Shown piece after piece: positions 24,540 to 34,493 of a stretch of 64,000 bases of DNA; within the stretch, counting starts at the first letter, position 1; each line of letters opens with the position of its first letter. The DNA is taken from contig NC_066843.1 in the NCBI RefSeq assembly GCF_001640805.2, positions 11,636,036 through 11,700,035 of the forward strand, in the 5' to 3' direction. The notes under the pieces are model-generated. The model saw only the letters and a program-made list of their open reading frames with translations, did not search any database and had not been told where the DNA came from. The position numbers and the translations under genes are program-made. The stretch is from Lates calcarifer. Lineage: Eukaryota > Chordata > Actinopteri > Centropomidae.

Positions 24540-26456
24540 ACAAATAGTTCTCTTTATTTCCCCTCACACAGAACATTCATAGCAGATTTATCATACATCA
24601 TCTTCTTTAAACTGATTTTTTTTAATCAGGTGTATTCAGTCAACACTCATTTAGAATCACACTCCCAAGCAAACATTTGTTTCTTACATTGCACATTTTG
24701 TTGATTTATCTGTTACATGATTAATTTAAAAAACAAAAAACAAAACCAAAACAAAACAAAAACAAATTATTTTTAAAGTCATTCAGATTGTAACATCTTC
24801 AATCCACTTACTTGGGTTTAAAAAATTACAGTGCCAACAGTATTTCCCACAACCCATCATGTCCACATGTCATGCTGCGGGCTACCAAGCCAGCTGAAAG
24901 TCTACAAGCAACAAGGAGGCAGGCAGAGTACATGCACTGTCCAGATAACTTCTACATCAAACCTTGTCAGAAAAACTTTAATGGATCTTAAGGATTGATG
25001 AAAATCTGTCTTTTTCTTTTTTTGCATAATTTCTCTCAAACACAGATATATACTGTCATGATTTCTTTCAAATAAAACATCACTAACCCCATTGTTTTCT
25101 TTAAAAAAAAAAAGGGAGCCTTTACAAACATTTAAAATTGTAAGGCAGCAGGTTTTACATAAAGCTTCAAAGGAGATTTTATTCTCCCTCCATCACCCTT
25201 TCCTACTTGACACTCCCCGAGCCACACAAGGTGCTTCTTCACATGATATTCTCCTCTGAGCACAGAAAAAGTGACACATTGCAGCTAAATGTTACTTGTA
25301 CTTGAAGCTCTATGTGTTGTGTCCTACTTTTGTGACTCTTTTAAAAAAGGAGAAAAATTTAGTAAAATAAACTGACACAGCCACATTTGAACTGCTTCCA
25401 TACATGGAAATTATGTGGGACAGATGAACGTGACCATGAATAGACAGAAACTGGAGGAAACCCAAATTTTATCCACAGTCAAAATTCTGAAAACACCTTA
25501 TGTTTCAAACTAGTCATGATCAGTTAGGTACTGTCACATATCTGAGCTTTAAACGCTGGTTATTTCAATTAAATAAGCCTCCTTATTTTTCCCATCATTC
25601 TTAATTTTCTTATACATTTTGAGAAATAAAATAATAAGTTATGGTGGTGTAAGAAATCCTTCCTACTCATGAGCTTTGGCTTGCATAGAGAACTTTCAAT
25701 GTGAAGCCATTATCAGACTTTAGAGTCTATAGAGGATTTTTTTGGAAAATGCAGCAGCTTGGAAATAATTGGTTATTAATGACCATTTCCAGTTTTAGTT
25801 CATATCATCCCTGATCAACAGACCATAACTTACAGTCTCACAGACCATGCAGAACCATTGCTTTTGTTGAAACCCCTTGTCAAGACTCCCTCCATCATTC
25901 TCTGCATTAATCACTATGGTGCGTCAAAGTGATGCTGCAAAGATACTTTAAAAAAAGAGAAATAAATTAAGCTTTACTGAACAAAACCCCACTTATAACT
26001 TTATAATCTTTGTCTTTTGCAACTTTTAACTGACAGGCAATTATATTTATAGTGTCTCCACTGAAGGAAAACTGCAAACAGTTTCAATGTCTGACTACAA
26101 ATCCTGCGAGAGCGCAAAGAAATCAGTTGCACAAATCTGAAATAAAAACAGGCCAAAAAAAGGACAAAATTAAAAATAATGAAATCTGAGGCAAACATCA
26201 GTCCTACAGTAAATGTGAGACCAGTCCATCTGTCTTCCTCTCAGGTCTTCTGTCTCACTGTGCCACCTTTTCTTCAGTCCACCAGAAGAGTGTCTGACCA
26301 CATGTTTATTTCCCACCCACCCCCCCGCGGTGAGGAAAACAGGAGGTCACCCCCCTGTCTCTTGGCATTAAAGGGCTCTACGTCGTTCCCATCCCATTTA
26401 AGCACAGGGCAGTATGAACTGTCCCTTACTTCACTTTATATTCCTGCATGTTTGTG
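24540..26456 (-). other. Inferred long GID4 3' UTR
   Basis: About 1.9 kb without coding potential follows the GID4 stop on the minus strand. The first convincing minus-strand AATAAA at its far end is TTTATT on plus at 24553-24558. The AT-rich composition suits a 3' UTR. The extent is inferred, and a shorter UTR is possible. Confidence 0.45.
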
Positions 26457-29068
26457 TCACCGAAATTCATAAATGGGCATACTGTGCTCTCGAACATGGT
26501 TCAGATTTAGAGACTGGTACCTGTGGATGTAAATAAAAAAAGAGTAATATCAACATAAGAAAGATAAAAAGTATTGTTTGAATCATTGAATTTGGCTTGT
26601 AATGCCACAGAGCTACAAACAAGAGAGGTAGTTACCATTCAGAGCTCCTATGATAATAGTACCCCTCGATGGTGGCTGTGGACTTCTGGAAGCAGATGTA
26701 GTAGAAGCCTGCAAAGGAGGCACCGCTGATGTCTTTGATAGTGTGGTCTGGAACTAGAAACTGCTCCTGAGAGTGCAGGAGAAAGAGCGGAGGTTGGAGG
26801 TTAAAGCTAACAAAGCATAAAGAGGAGATGTGAGTGTAAAGCTTGTGCACTAACCTTCCACCTCATGAAGACATAATCACTGTTGTCCAGCAGCTTCATA
26901 GTCAAAGTCGTCTGAGTTGAAGCTTTTGGCATATTTGTAAAAAGGCTGAAACTTGCCCTGGTTGAGAGTGCATTAAATACAGTTAAGAAAACAGAAACTC
27001 GAAAAACGAAAACAAGACAACTAGGGATGTGACATTTCATTTTCTTAACTGAAAGTGTCATGTAAATTATCACTATTAATCATTACATGCTTCTAAAATG
27101 AAGACACAAAGCCTGCTGCTCCATCTATTGTTAATCAGAGCAAACAAAATTAAAAGGACTTAACTCAATTTTGCAAAATTTACAAAGCGGCAGTGAAGAG
27201 GTTAAACAGAGAGCTGCAGAGCTACTGTTTGTAGACTGAACATGACTCATGAGCCTTTCCAATCATATGAAAAGTTATTCACATTAAGGTGACTCATGGC
27301 ATATGCCCTGCAGTTTTCCAAACCGCTGCACCATATCTGTGCACTGTTGGTTAATAAAAGACTGATTTAATTCACTGCTTTTTGATTAATCTTTCAGAGC
27401 CCTACATGCAACAAGGACCACCAGAACATACCCAGTGCTTTCTGTCCACATCCTCATCTGCGTCCCACTTCCTAGTTAAAAAAGGCCTCTTTCGACTGAT
27501 AATTTCGCCAGCGAAGAACGTTGTGAGAGTGGGATACTCCTGTCACAGCAGAGTGACACAAATAAGAAAGGAGGAAAAATGTCAAACAAAACTGTCAGTG
27601 GAACTTTTTCCAACCCTTGTGAGTGGCAGATTATATTTGTATTCAAATTGCATAAATGCTATAAAAGGCTGTCAGTCCATCACTGTGCAACACAAGGTTT
27701 CCAGATTTTCAGTGGCTTATTTGTTGTGCAGCAGACCATGAACTATGCATCAGCAGAAAGATTACAGTGCTATGATACTAATCAGGAGTAGCTGTCCATA
27801 CTGTGCACGTTAATTTACTGCCCTGTATATAGGCCTACTGCAATAAGTAGATGCACTCAGACACACGTTTAAAATAACAGAAACATGGGGAAATATCTGT
27901 TTTCTTAGTTTTATTTCTCATTAGCACCCTGTCAGTTCAAAATAACTTACTACTTCTACAGATATACAGACACAACCTGGCTACTCATCTTTCATTCCAC
28001 TCTGCCACAGCCAAAATTTACTCCAGGGTCCTGCTGACCTATTACCTTCTATATGTTACATAATGTAATGGGTATACAGTTGACACACTTAAGGACACCA
28101 AAGATTAGAGTCTACACCTGAAAGAAGAGGGCTAAACCTAATGTCACCCTCTCCCTCTAATCTTTGCCACATTTCAGTCTGCATCAAGCAAGTGGAAACC
28201 AGATTCTACACGCTTAAACATGGTTAAACGCGTAAACCGGTTTGTTCTTAGTCTTGGACAGAATAAAGGTCAGTCTCACTACATGTGACCTAGTTTGAAA
28301 TCTCACCTCAGTCAGGCCTTTGATCTTCAGGTATCCACACAGGTATGAGTCCTCCACAGTAACATGCTGCCCAAAAAAAAAAAAAAAAAAAAAAAAAACA
28401 GATTTAGGAAACATAACTGAAATCACAGGCTGCACAAATTGTTCTCCTTCTTCTTCATGATGAAAAAATGACAGTAGGAGTGGTGTAAACCAGAGACAAA
28501 CATTATGAATGGGTGAGCAGGTGGGCATTATAATGTCTGTTAGTAAGCTTAGGCTGCTGATATAGATTCATTTCACTCATTTAGGTAGCTAGTTGCACAA
28601 AATGCTAACGTGTCTGGGTAGTATGTGCACTGCAAAATAGTTGATGACAACATTTATTACTGAAATTTGGACCAAATAGAAAATTAATTAAATGCCACAG
28701 TAGAAACACAGTAAGCCGGGTTGGTTCAAAATTGGGTCAGCGTGTTAGTTTGACAGCGAAAAAAGCTGAAGGAGCTAATGTCAGTTAGCAAGTTAGCTAA
28801 AAATATGCTGACTTTACGTATAATAATAAACAAACCAAACAGACCAAACAGAATTAGCGCACCGCAATGACAAATTTACCTGCAAAACAACCTCAACGTC
28901 GTAGGAGTTGCCTTTGCTCTTCTGGTAACCCCGAAACTGCGAGCCGCTGTACAGCAGCGAGGTAGCCACCCCCGGCTGGTAGGTGTTGATCGGGGCAGGG
29001 GGAACAAGAGACGCCGAGGATGAGCAGGCCGAGCCGGTAGTACTGCAGCACTCTGCTCGGACAGGCAT
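26457..29068 (-). CDS. gid4: GID4, substrate receptor of the CTLH/GID E3 ligase, with one apparent 2-base deletion
   Basis: GID4 binds N-terminal proline degrons in a calycin-like beta barrel and delivers substrates to the CTLH ubiquitin ligase. Six exons: 28880-29068, 28307-28366, 27432-27539, 26855-26957, 26636-26766 and 26457-26520. Recognised segments in order: [106 protein letters not shown] and a C-terminal IYEFR. All junctions are in phase. Exon 26855-26957 is 103 bases where 105 are needed: after DFDYE the frame shifts and hits TGA within six codons, while the expected [13 protein letters not shown] continues in another frame. With the two bases restored the length would be 218 residues, equal to the part of human GID4 from its internal MPVR start. 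A longer in-frame upstream start is possible but not supported by homology. Confidence 0.93.
28373..28398. repeat. Poly(A) tract at the GID4 exon 2 acceptor
   Basis: 26 A on plus, equal to a poly(T) tract in the coding sense ending five bases before the acceptor AG (plus 28367-28368). It serves as an extreme polypyrimidine tract for that splice site. Confidence 0.9.
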
Positions 29069-29340
29069 GATGAGCGCTAAAGTGTCACCGTCAGCAACCG
29101 TCATGAACTTTGTGACTGAGCGCACCACAGCTGGAGAAAGAAAGGGCACTGACAGAGGAGGGCCTGCCAGCTGCACAGAAATCACCGATGTCCAAAACTT
29201 TGCTCAGTGTTGTGAGCTGTCCATAGACTGGCTCCTGAGGACGCGTACTGCAACGTCTCATTTGAGAATCCAGCTTCCCCGACTCTCATTGGCTGGAAAC
29301 TAGCGCTCGGCTTGAGCAAGAATCTTATTGGACAATGTAA
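29069..29340 (-). promoter_or_regulatory. GID4 promoter with two CCAAT boxes
   Basis: Upstream of the GID4 start, two minus-strand CCAAT boxes (ATTGG on plus at 29288-29292 and 29327-29331) stand 39 bases apart. This spacing is typical of NF-Y-dependent, TATA-less housekeeping promoters. The start site is inferred to lie about 60-100 bases downstream of them. Confidence 0.5.
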
Positions 29341-29689
29341 CAGAATGCATTCTGGGAGATGTATTCAACTCGATAGGACATTACAACCATGGGAGAAATC
29401 AGGGAAACTCAATGTTTTTTGTCGACATGCTGATTTTTGAATGCAGTGTCAAGGAAAAAATGAAAATTAATAATTCTATTAATTATGAAAGATATGATAG
29501 ATCATAATTAATTATGATGCATTGTAGATACCAATGCCAGATGATTAGTATTTATTTTTCAATTTTGATATTTATAAATGGAAATAGAATCACTTATTTA
29601 TTTTGCTTATTTTTTGTAGTTTTAAATGTATTCATTCCTTGAGGAGTTTGAGATTGAGATTGGATATGGAGAGAAGTGGAGTGATCATC

Positions 29690-30066
29690 AGCGTACACTG
29701 ACTGTACACATCTCAGCATATGTTGGCTGGGATAATGTATAGGATCATCTGTGCCGATGAGGATGGGACACACGACCAAAAGTGGTTGAGAGCTAAGTTA
29801 CAGACTGACAAGCAACTGCTGGCTAACCAACCAGACATAGTGATGGTTGACAAGGAGCAGAAGATGGCAGTTGTGAGAGATGTGACAATCCCAGCTGACA
29901 GCATCATCTGAAAGACGGAGCACAAGAACATCAAAAAGTACCAGGGGCTGAAGGAATAGCTGGAACAGATGTGAAAGATGAAGTCCAAGATGGTCCCACT
30001 GGTAGTAGGAGTATTAGTGGCTGTGACCCCTAAACTGGATCCAGCAGATTCAAGGTCCAAGACATG
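29690..30066 (+). mobile_element. Decayed LINE-type retrotransposon fragment (C-terminal end)
   Basis: Translating plus gives segments such as DKQLLANQPDIVMVDKEQK, VVRDVTIPADS, then (past stop codons) KKYQGLKE and VAVTPKL. I recognise this series as the C-terminal region of non-LTR retrotransposon proteins abundant in fish genomes; I cannot name the clade. At least three in-frame stops show it is dead. An AATAAA lies downstream at 30160-30165. It sits between the 3' end of DRC3 and the promoter of GID4. The reverse transcriptase and endonuclease parts are absent, as expected of a 5'-truncated insertion. Confidence 0.65.
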
Positions 30067-30216
30067 ATGTGTAAAATATTAATATATGTGATGTGTGTAT
30101 ACATATCATATACACATTTTATATAAATTTACATATATTTTCTTTGTTAATGTTCCTTCAATAAAACTGTTTAAAGAAAGATGAGAAGAGTGTAGAGCAC
30201 AGTAAACTCATAGATA

Positions 30217-30453
30217 TTTATTGATTTGGCTGGTGAACAAGGAAAGACATTGACACAGTATAATTAATTCTCATATTTTCTTTCATGCCTCAAAACAGGC
30301 AGCATTTGTTCTTGGTTATGGAACACATAACAACTGATGGATATATTTACATGTTCACAGTGAGACGTGTTACAATAATTGTAAATGTCCCATTCCATTT
30401 ATTCAAATGAAACATACAAATGAAATAAATGTTTGTTGTCTCAACGGATCTTG
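30217..30453 (-). other. DRC3 3' UTR and poly(A) signal
   Basis: Follows the DRC3 stop on minus. AATAAA (TTTATT on plus at 30217-30222) is a good poly(A) signal and would give a UTR of about 250 bases. Confidence 0.55.
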
Positions 30454-33400
30454 CTACTGCAACTCCTCCAGCTGCTCCCTCACATGGTCCACATATCTGT
30501 GGATGTCTGCGATGCGCATGCGGCTCCGCTTAAGTTCTTCGTCTTGAATCTGTAATATCCCATGAAGACAAAAAGAAACAATCAAGACTGTGAGATACAG
30601 AGGAGAGATTAGTCATCCATAGAAAATATAATCATGGTCCTTGCTGTATGGTGATTCCAGCTCCCCACCCCTTTAATGAGGGCCACTTTCCAGGCATTGA
30701 CACGTGTAACCAGCTGAGTCTCTCGGTCATTGATCTTCAGCAGGTGGTTGTCGTGGCTGGTGGCCAGCACATCCATCACAGTGTCTTTGTCTGTAAACAG
30801 CTACACAGAGAAAACACAGGTATGAAAAGCTGAAGGCAGGGACACTGGTAATGAACCATGTCCATACATCAACTGACCAACTCAGGTTAATCTCTGTCAT
30901 CAACATTGACATTAGACTGCTATTGTTCTGCTGTATCTTTTCATGTAAAAGAGTGTGCTGACAATAATACGCTGTAATGCTGTAACTTACACTCTACACA
31001 GTCATGTTCAGTCTTCTCTATCACTTACTGTTATAATATCATCTGTCATGTCTTCGTCCAGGTTGTCCTTGGCCACTTTGTCCAAAGTTGCAACAGCAAT
31101 CTCTCGCACCTTCTGATGATAATTATCCTCCAGATCTCGACATTGGGCAAATGTATAATTGTGTTAAAGAGGTCATTTTCACAGGACTGCAAAACTGACG
31201 AGATAAAACAGGCAACTGCCCTGGGACTCAGGTGTAACTTAAATTGAATTGAATTCAAATTGGGATAAAAATAAAAAAGTTAGTAGTTTCTTCACATCTT
31301 GTTCAAAGTTTGGGGTGAGCCTATAATAGAGGTAGCTTTTGCCATCATGCTCTGGTGGGTTAATCTGGCATTGCATTAAGACGTATCTTGATCTTTTTCC
31401 ATAGGATATTTACTACATAAATAGTAAATGGTTCATTTAGAATAGTAATTAATCAGCATCACTGGAAACAATTCAGACCTTTCAAACTGACATGCAGTGA
31501 AAAAGGATATATCCCTTGAACAGTTTCACTGAAGTTGCCAACCATGTCTGAGATGTTGCTGTCCAACTTTTTGACAATATCCTGAAAGGAAAAAGAGTTT
31601 TTGAAATGAAACTTTACTGTAAAATATTGGATGTCTATCTATAGGAACTATAATCATCTGTACACAGTTACATAAGAAATGGCTCAACTCCAATAACACT
31701 CATTCTTTTCTGAATATACTTTCATACTTTGTCCACAAGTTACAAAATGTGTGTACACACACTCACACACCTACCTCCAGCTGGCTGATCAGCTGAAACT
31801 CCAGTGACATGAGGCTGTTACAGAGCTGGTTGATGTCATCGTTGTACTGACTGATGTTGACCTTCATTTCCTCTGGGTCTGATAACTGCTGCAACTCCAC
31901 CATCCTCTAGAAAGATGTGAACACAAGAGTTTTTCCTTCACTGGTCTGTGTGGAGTTATCTGTTAAAGTTTACTGAGCATAACCCTGTGCAGATCTTGTT
32001 TTTCCCAGCTCACCTCTTTGTGTCGCTGCTCAAAGTTTGCCAACATCTGTGATGCTCTCTGCTGGTGGTCTGTCACAGCCTTGCTCTGACCACTGCAGAA
32101 AGAGTTCACCTCTGTCTCTCTTCGTTTATGCTCAGCCAGGCCTATTTCGAATAACTGCATGCACAATTCCACCATTTCGTGCTCAAATGTAAGTGTGGGG
32201 TCAAGGAATTCAAGGACTGATATCCCAGATTACATGTCATTAATGCGCCAGCACAGAGGAGGAGGACAAGAAACAAAGGATATGTTTGAAGCAGATCAGC
32301 CACTCCTGTCACACAGTGTAGTGTCTCTGCCTCTGGATCATTTTTGAACATGCTCTCAAACAGATGAGACCCATTGAGGAACTCCACAAAGGCGTCCTGC
32401 AGGAAAGAAGAACTGAACTGACACACTGTATGTACATTTCAAGTTTGAGAGCTCAGTGACTGCATCATGAAACAAGAACTTTAAAATACTGTGTGTAACT
32501 GGAGTGCAGCTCTCTGGCTTTGCTCTGCATCATCGGCCTGTTGCTTCTGCAGCTCCTTACGTCTCATTTCCTCAATGATATGGCAGTATTTGATAGAAGC
32601 TTCGTTTTTCTGCGCATAGACATCAATTGACATGGATTTACTTATACACGTTATACAGATTAGATAGATTACAACTTGGATTTGTGTCCAAACACATCAC
32701 TGTTCATACTTACGGTCTCCTCTTTAAGTACTCTGTAGTCGAGGCACGTCAAGTTTGGGAAGTAGGCAACTATAGAAAGTCTGTAATCATCCTTCTCGGA
32801 GACGGGATTGCCGAATAAATTGAGGGTGAACAGGTTCTTAAATTTTCTGAGATAGAGCACCTTTGAAGGTCAAATAATTATGACAGAATTTTTATTCTGA
32901 ACTGCAGCACAGAAATGTTACACAGTACTTGCAAAACAAATGAATGTAATATGTGACAGATTTATGAAAGAAATTGATTTTACATTGTCCCACTGTGTGA
33001 GGAGGTTGTTTGCAATGCAGAAATTAGTGAGTTTCTCAAGTTTATCCATGTTTTCAATGACAGAGATCCTGTTGTTGGACAAATTCAGCAATTCAAGCTT
33101 CCCTAGAGAGTCCAGTCCCTCAATTTTCTTTATTTTGTTGAATGACAGATCTAAAAGACACATTCAGAACAATTGTTATTATTATTAGTAGTTACTGGGC
33201 TGATATTTTGAGATGTTTGTGAGTACTGGTATCATTATGACAACAGTGTAAATACAAAGCTTTATCTTACTAAGCCATGTCAAGATTAGTCAGATGATCC
33301 AGGCCTTCAATCCTCTCTATGAGGTTAGAGTTCAAATCAAGTCTGGCCAAGGATGTGAAGTCCCATAACTGGTCAATCCTCAGGATATCTGTGAACAGAT

Positions 33401-33623
33401 AAACTCTCACATACCTAAACCCAATACACATTCACAAGCTGATTGGTAATTATATGTTTTTTTTCTCACTTCTGTATTCCAGTCGTAATTTGAGGACTTC
33501 ATTGAAGTGTATTCCCACCGATTTGGCAATACTCCCAGCCTGATATTGAGGAGCCTGCTCCACCACTGCCTTCTGCAGTATCTCCTGATCTATCAAAATG
33601 GGCTTAGCTTCACCACCGTTCAT
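30454..33623 (-). CDS. drc3: Dynein regulatory complex subunit 3 (LRRC48), with two AT-AC introns
   Basis: Subunit of the nexin-dynein regulatory complex of motile cilia. Twelve coding exons: 33470-33623, 33271-33388, 32984-33150, 32714-32860, 32490-32609, 32284-32396, 32014-32188, 31775-31906, 31511-31581, 31029-31152, 30669-30800 and 30454-30549. The leucine-rich repeats (LWDFTSLARLDLNSN, LSFNKIKKIEGLDSL, LELLNLSNNRISVIENM, LFTLNLFGNPVSEKDDY) cover about residues 45-190. A coiled-coil C-terminal half follows, with AQCRDLEDNYHQKVREIA, NLDEDMTDD, LFTDKDTV and HLLKINDRETQLVTRVNAW, matching human DRC3. Expected length is 515 residues (human 523). Introns 31153-31510 and 32189-32283 begin ATATCCTTT and end in AC. 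Exon 33271-33388 is one base too long for the frame, with an extra base near 33280-33282. A 5' UTR exon ends at 33867. Confidence 0.95.
31153..31510 (-). other. U12-type AT-AC intron in DRC3 (intron 9)
   Basis: The intron starts ATATCCTTT (plus 31510 downward) and ends TTATAC. A branch-site-like CTCTTTAAC has its probable branch A at 31164, 11 bases before the AC end. Using these ends joins GGG-AT to A-TTT-GCC, giving QGIFAQCRDLE, which aligns without gaps to human VQALMAQCRDLE. No GT-AG pair restores this. Confidence 0.9.
32189..32283 (-). other. U12-type AT-AC intron in DRC3 (intron 6)
   Basis: A 95-base intron starting ATATCCTTT (plus 32283 downward) and ending CTTAC. The branch site TTCCTTGAC matches the U12 consensus, with its A at 32201, 12 bases before the end. 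Splicing joins CAA-AC to A-TTT-GAG, giving LLQTFEHEMVELC, which aligns without gaps to the human protein. The phase-2 junction agrees with both flanking exons. Confidence 0.93.
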
Positions 33624-33949
33624 GCTACTGTGGGGTTGGAGGCACGCTTGACTTGACTCTGCCCTCTGTTCAAAGAGGAAAAGTAGATCATATTTTGTTA
33701 ATTTGGATTTTGGTTTGTTTACATAAACACGATGACAGACAATAAAGTGGGAATAAACAGCGTAGCTAGTATAATATTAATATTAATATTAATAAGAATG
33801 GATGAATGAGCTTTCCGGGCAAACATTATTAGACAATGGTACCAAGCTGATAAAGTAAGTACTTACCTGTTTTTCCAATGCGAAGTACCTGAATAAAATA
33901 AACAGTACAAGTTTCACCACCCTGGTAAAGTCTCTGTTATTTACACAGT
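33624..33949 (-). other. DRC3 5' UTR with an intron
   Basis: On minus, a non-coding exon ends ...AAAAACAG at 33867 before GTAAGT. A second part resumes after an acceptor near 33672 (...TTTGAACAG) and leads to the ATG at 33621-33623. The transcription start is inferred near 33900-33930. Confidence 0.5.
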
Positions 33950-33962
33950 GTTGCACGGCAAC
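33950..33962 (-). promoter_or_regulatory. RFX X-box in the DRC3 promoter
   Basis: GTTGCACGGCAAC is an inverted repeat matching the X-box consensus (GTTRCC, 1-3 base spacer, GGYAAC) with one mismatch in one half site. X-boxes bound by RFX factors drive ciliary genes, and this one is about 85-90 bases upstream of the end of the DRC3 non-coding first exon. That is where such a site is expected for a dynein regulatory complex gene. Functional use is inferred. Confidence 0.7.
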
Positions 33963-34493
33963 TGACTGGCTTTAAGCTGCGTTCAAGAACAGTTAACAGT
34001 CACAGAACAGAGTAAATCTGTTAAAATCTGCGCTCAACTTTAAAATACACTCGCTTGGCTCATTAGTACAGACAATAACAACACAAATCAAAAGTAACGC
34101 TTAGTTACGATCACACTAAAAAATTTTTCCACACTTTTTTCTTTCGGCTTAATATTCTTTTTCAAAAGTGCAACGTGTGCGCTAAGGAGCCGGCACTTAT
34201 GCATATCTTTAGTCTTTACATTAATGCTTGAAATATTTTTTATAGATGTTTGTGTATTTCCGCGCATTAATATAAAATTATATTGAGCTATCAAGTGAAA
34301 TACATGTTTACACGTATAAAAATGTTTTTTGAACATAGCTTTATTTGCTAAATATGACCGACATTAATTCCAGCCATACACGTAGAGCTTTCTGAATGTC
34401 TTGACCAATAGGATTCCTCTATGGGCGGGGCTAGGTAGTACCGCCTCTGGGCCTCAGCCTCTGTCATTCCCGAGCGGATTGTTTGTTGTCAAA
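33963..34493. promoter_or_regulatory. DRC3/TOM1L2 divergent promoter region
   Basis: Spacer between two head-to-head genes. Toward TOM1L2 it has a CCAAT box (34404-34408) and a GGGCGGGGC GC box (about 34421-34430), with no TATA. The middle part is AT-rich and featureless. Confidence 0.5.

Noticed and set aside
32142..32426. Read-through of DRC3 exon 6 giving a hydrophobic LFLVLLLCAGAL stretch
   Set aside because: It looks like a membrane segment but is the translated U12 intron; using the AT-AC ends removes it and restores the human-like sequence.
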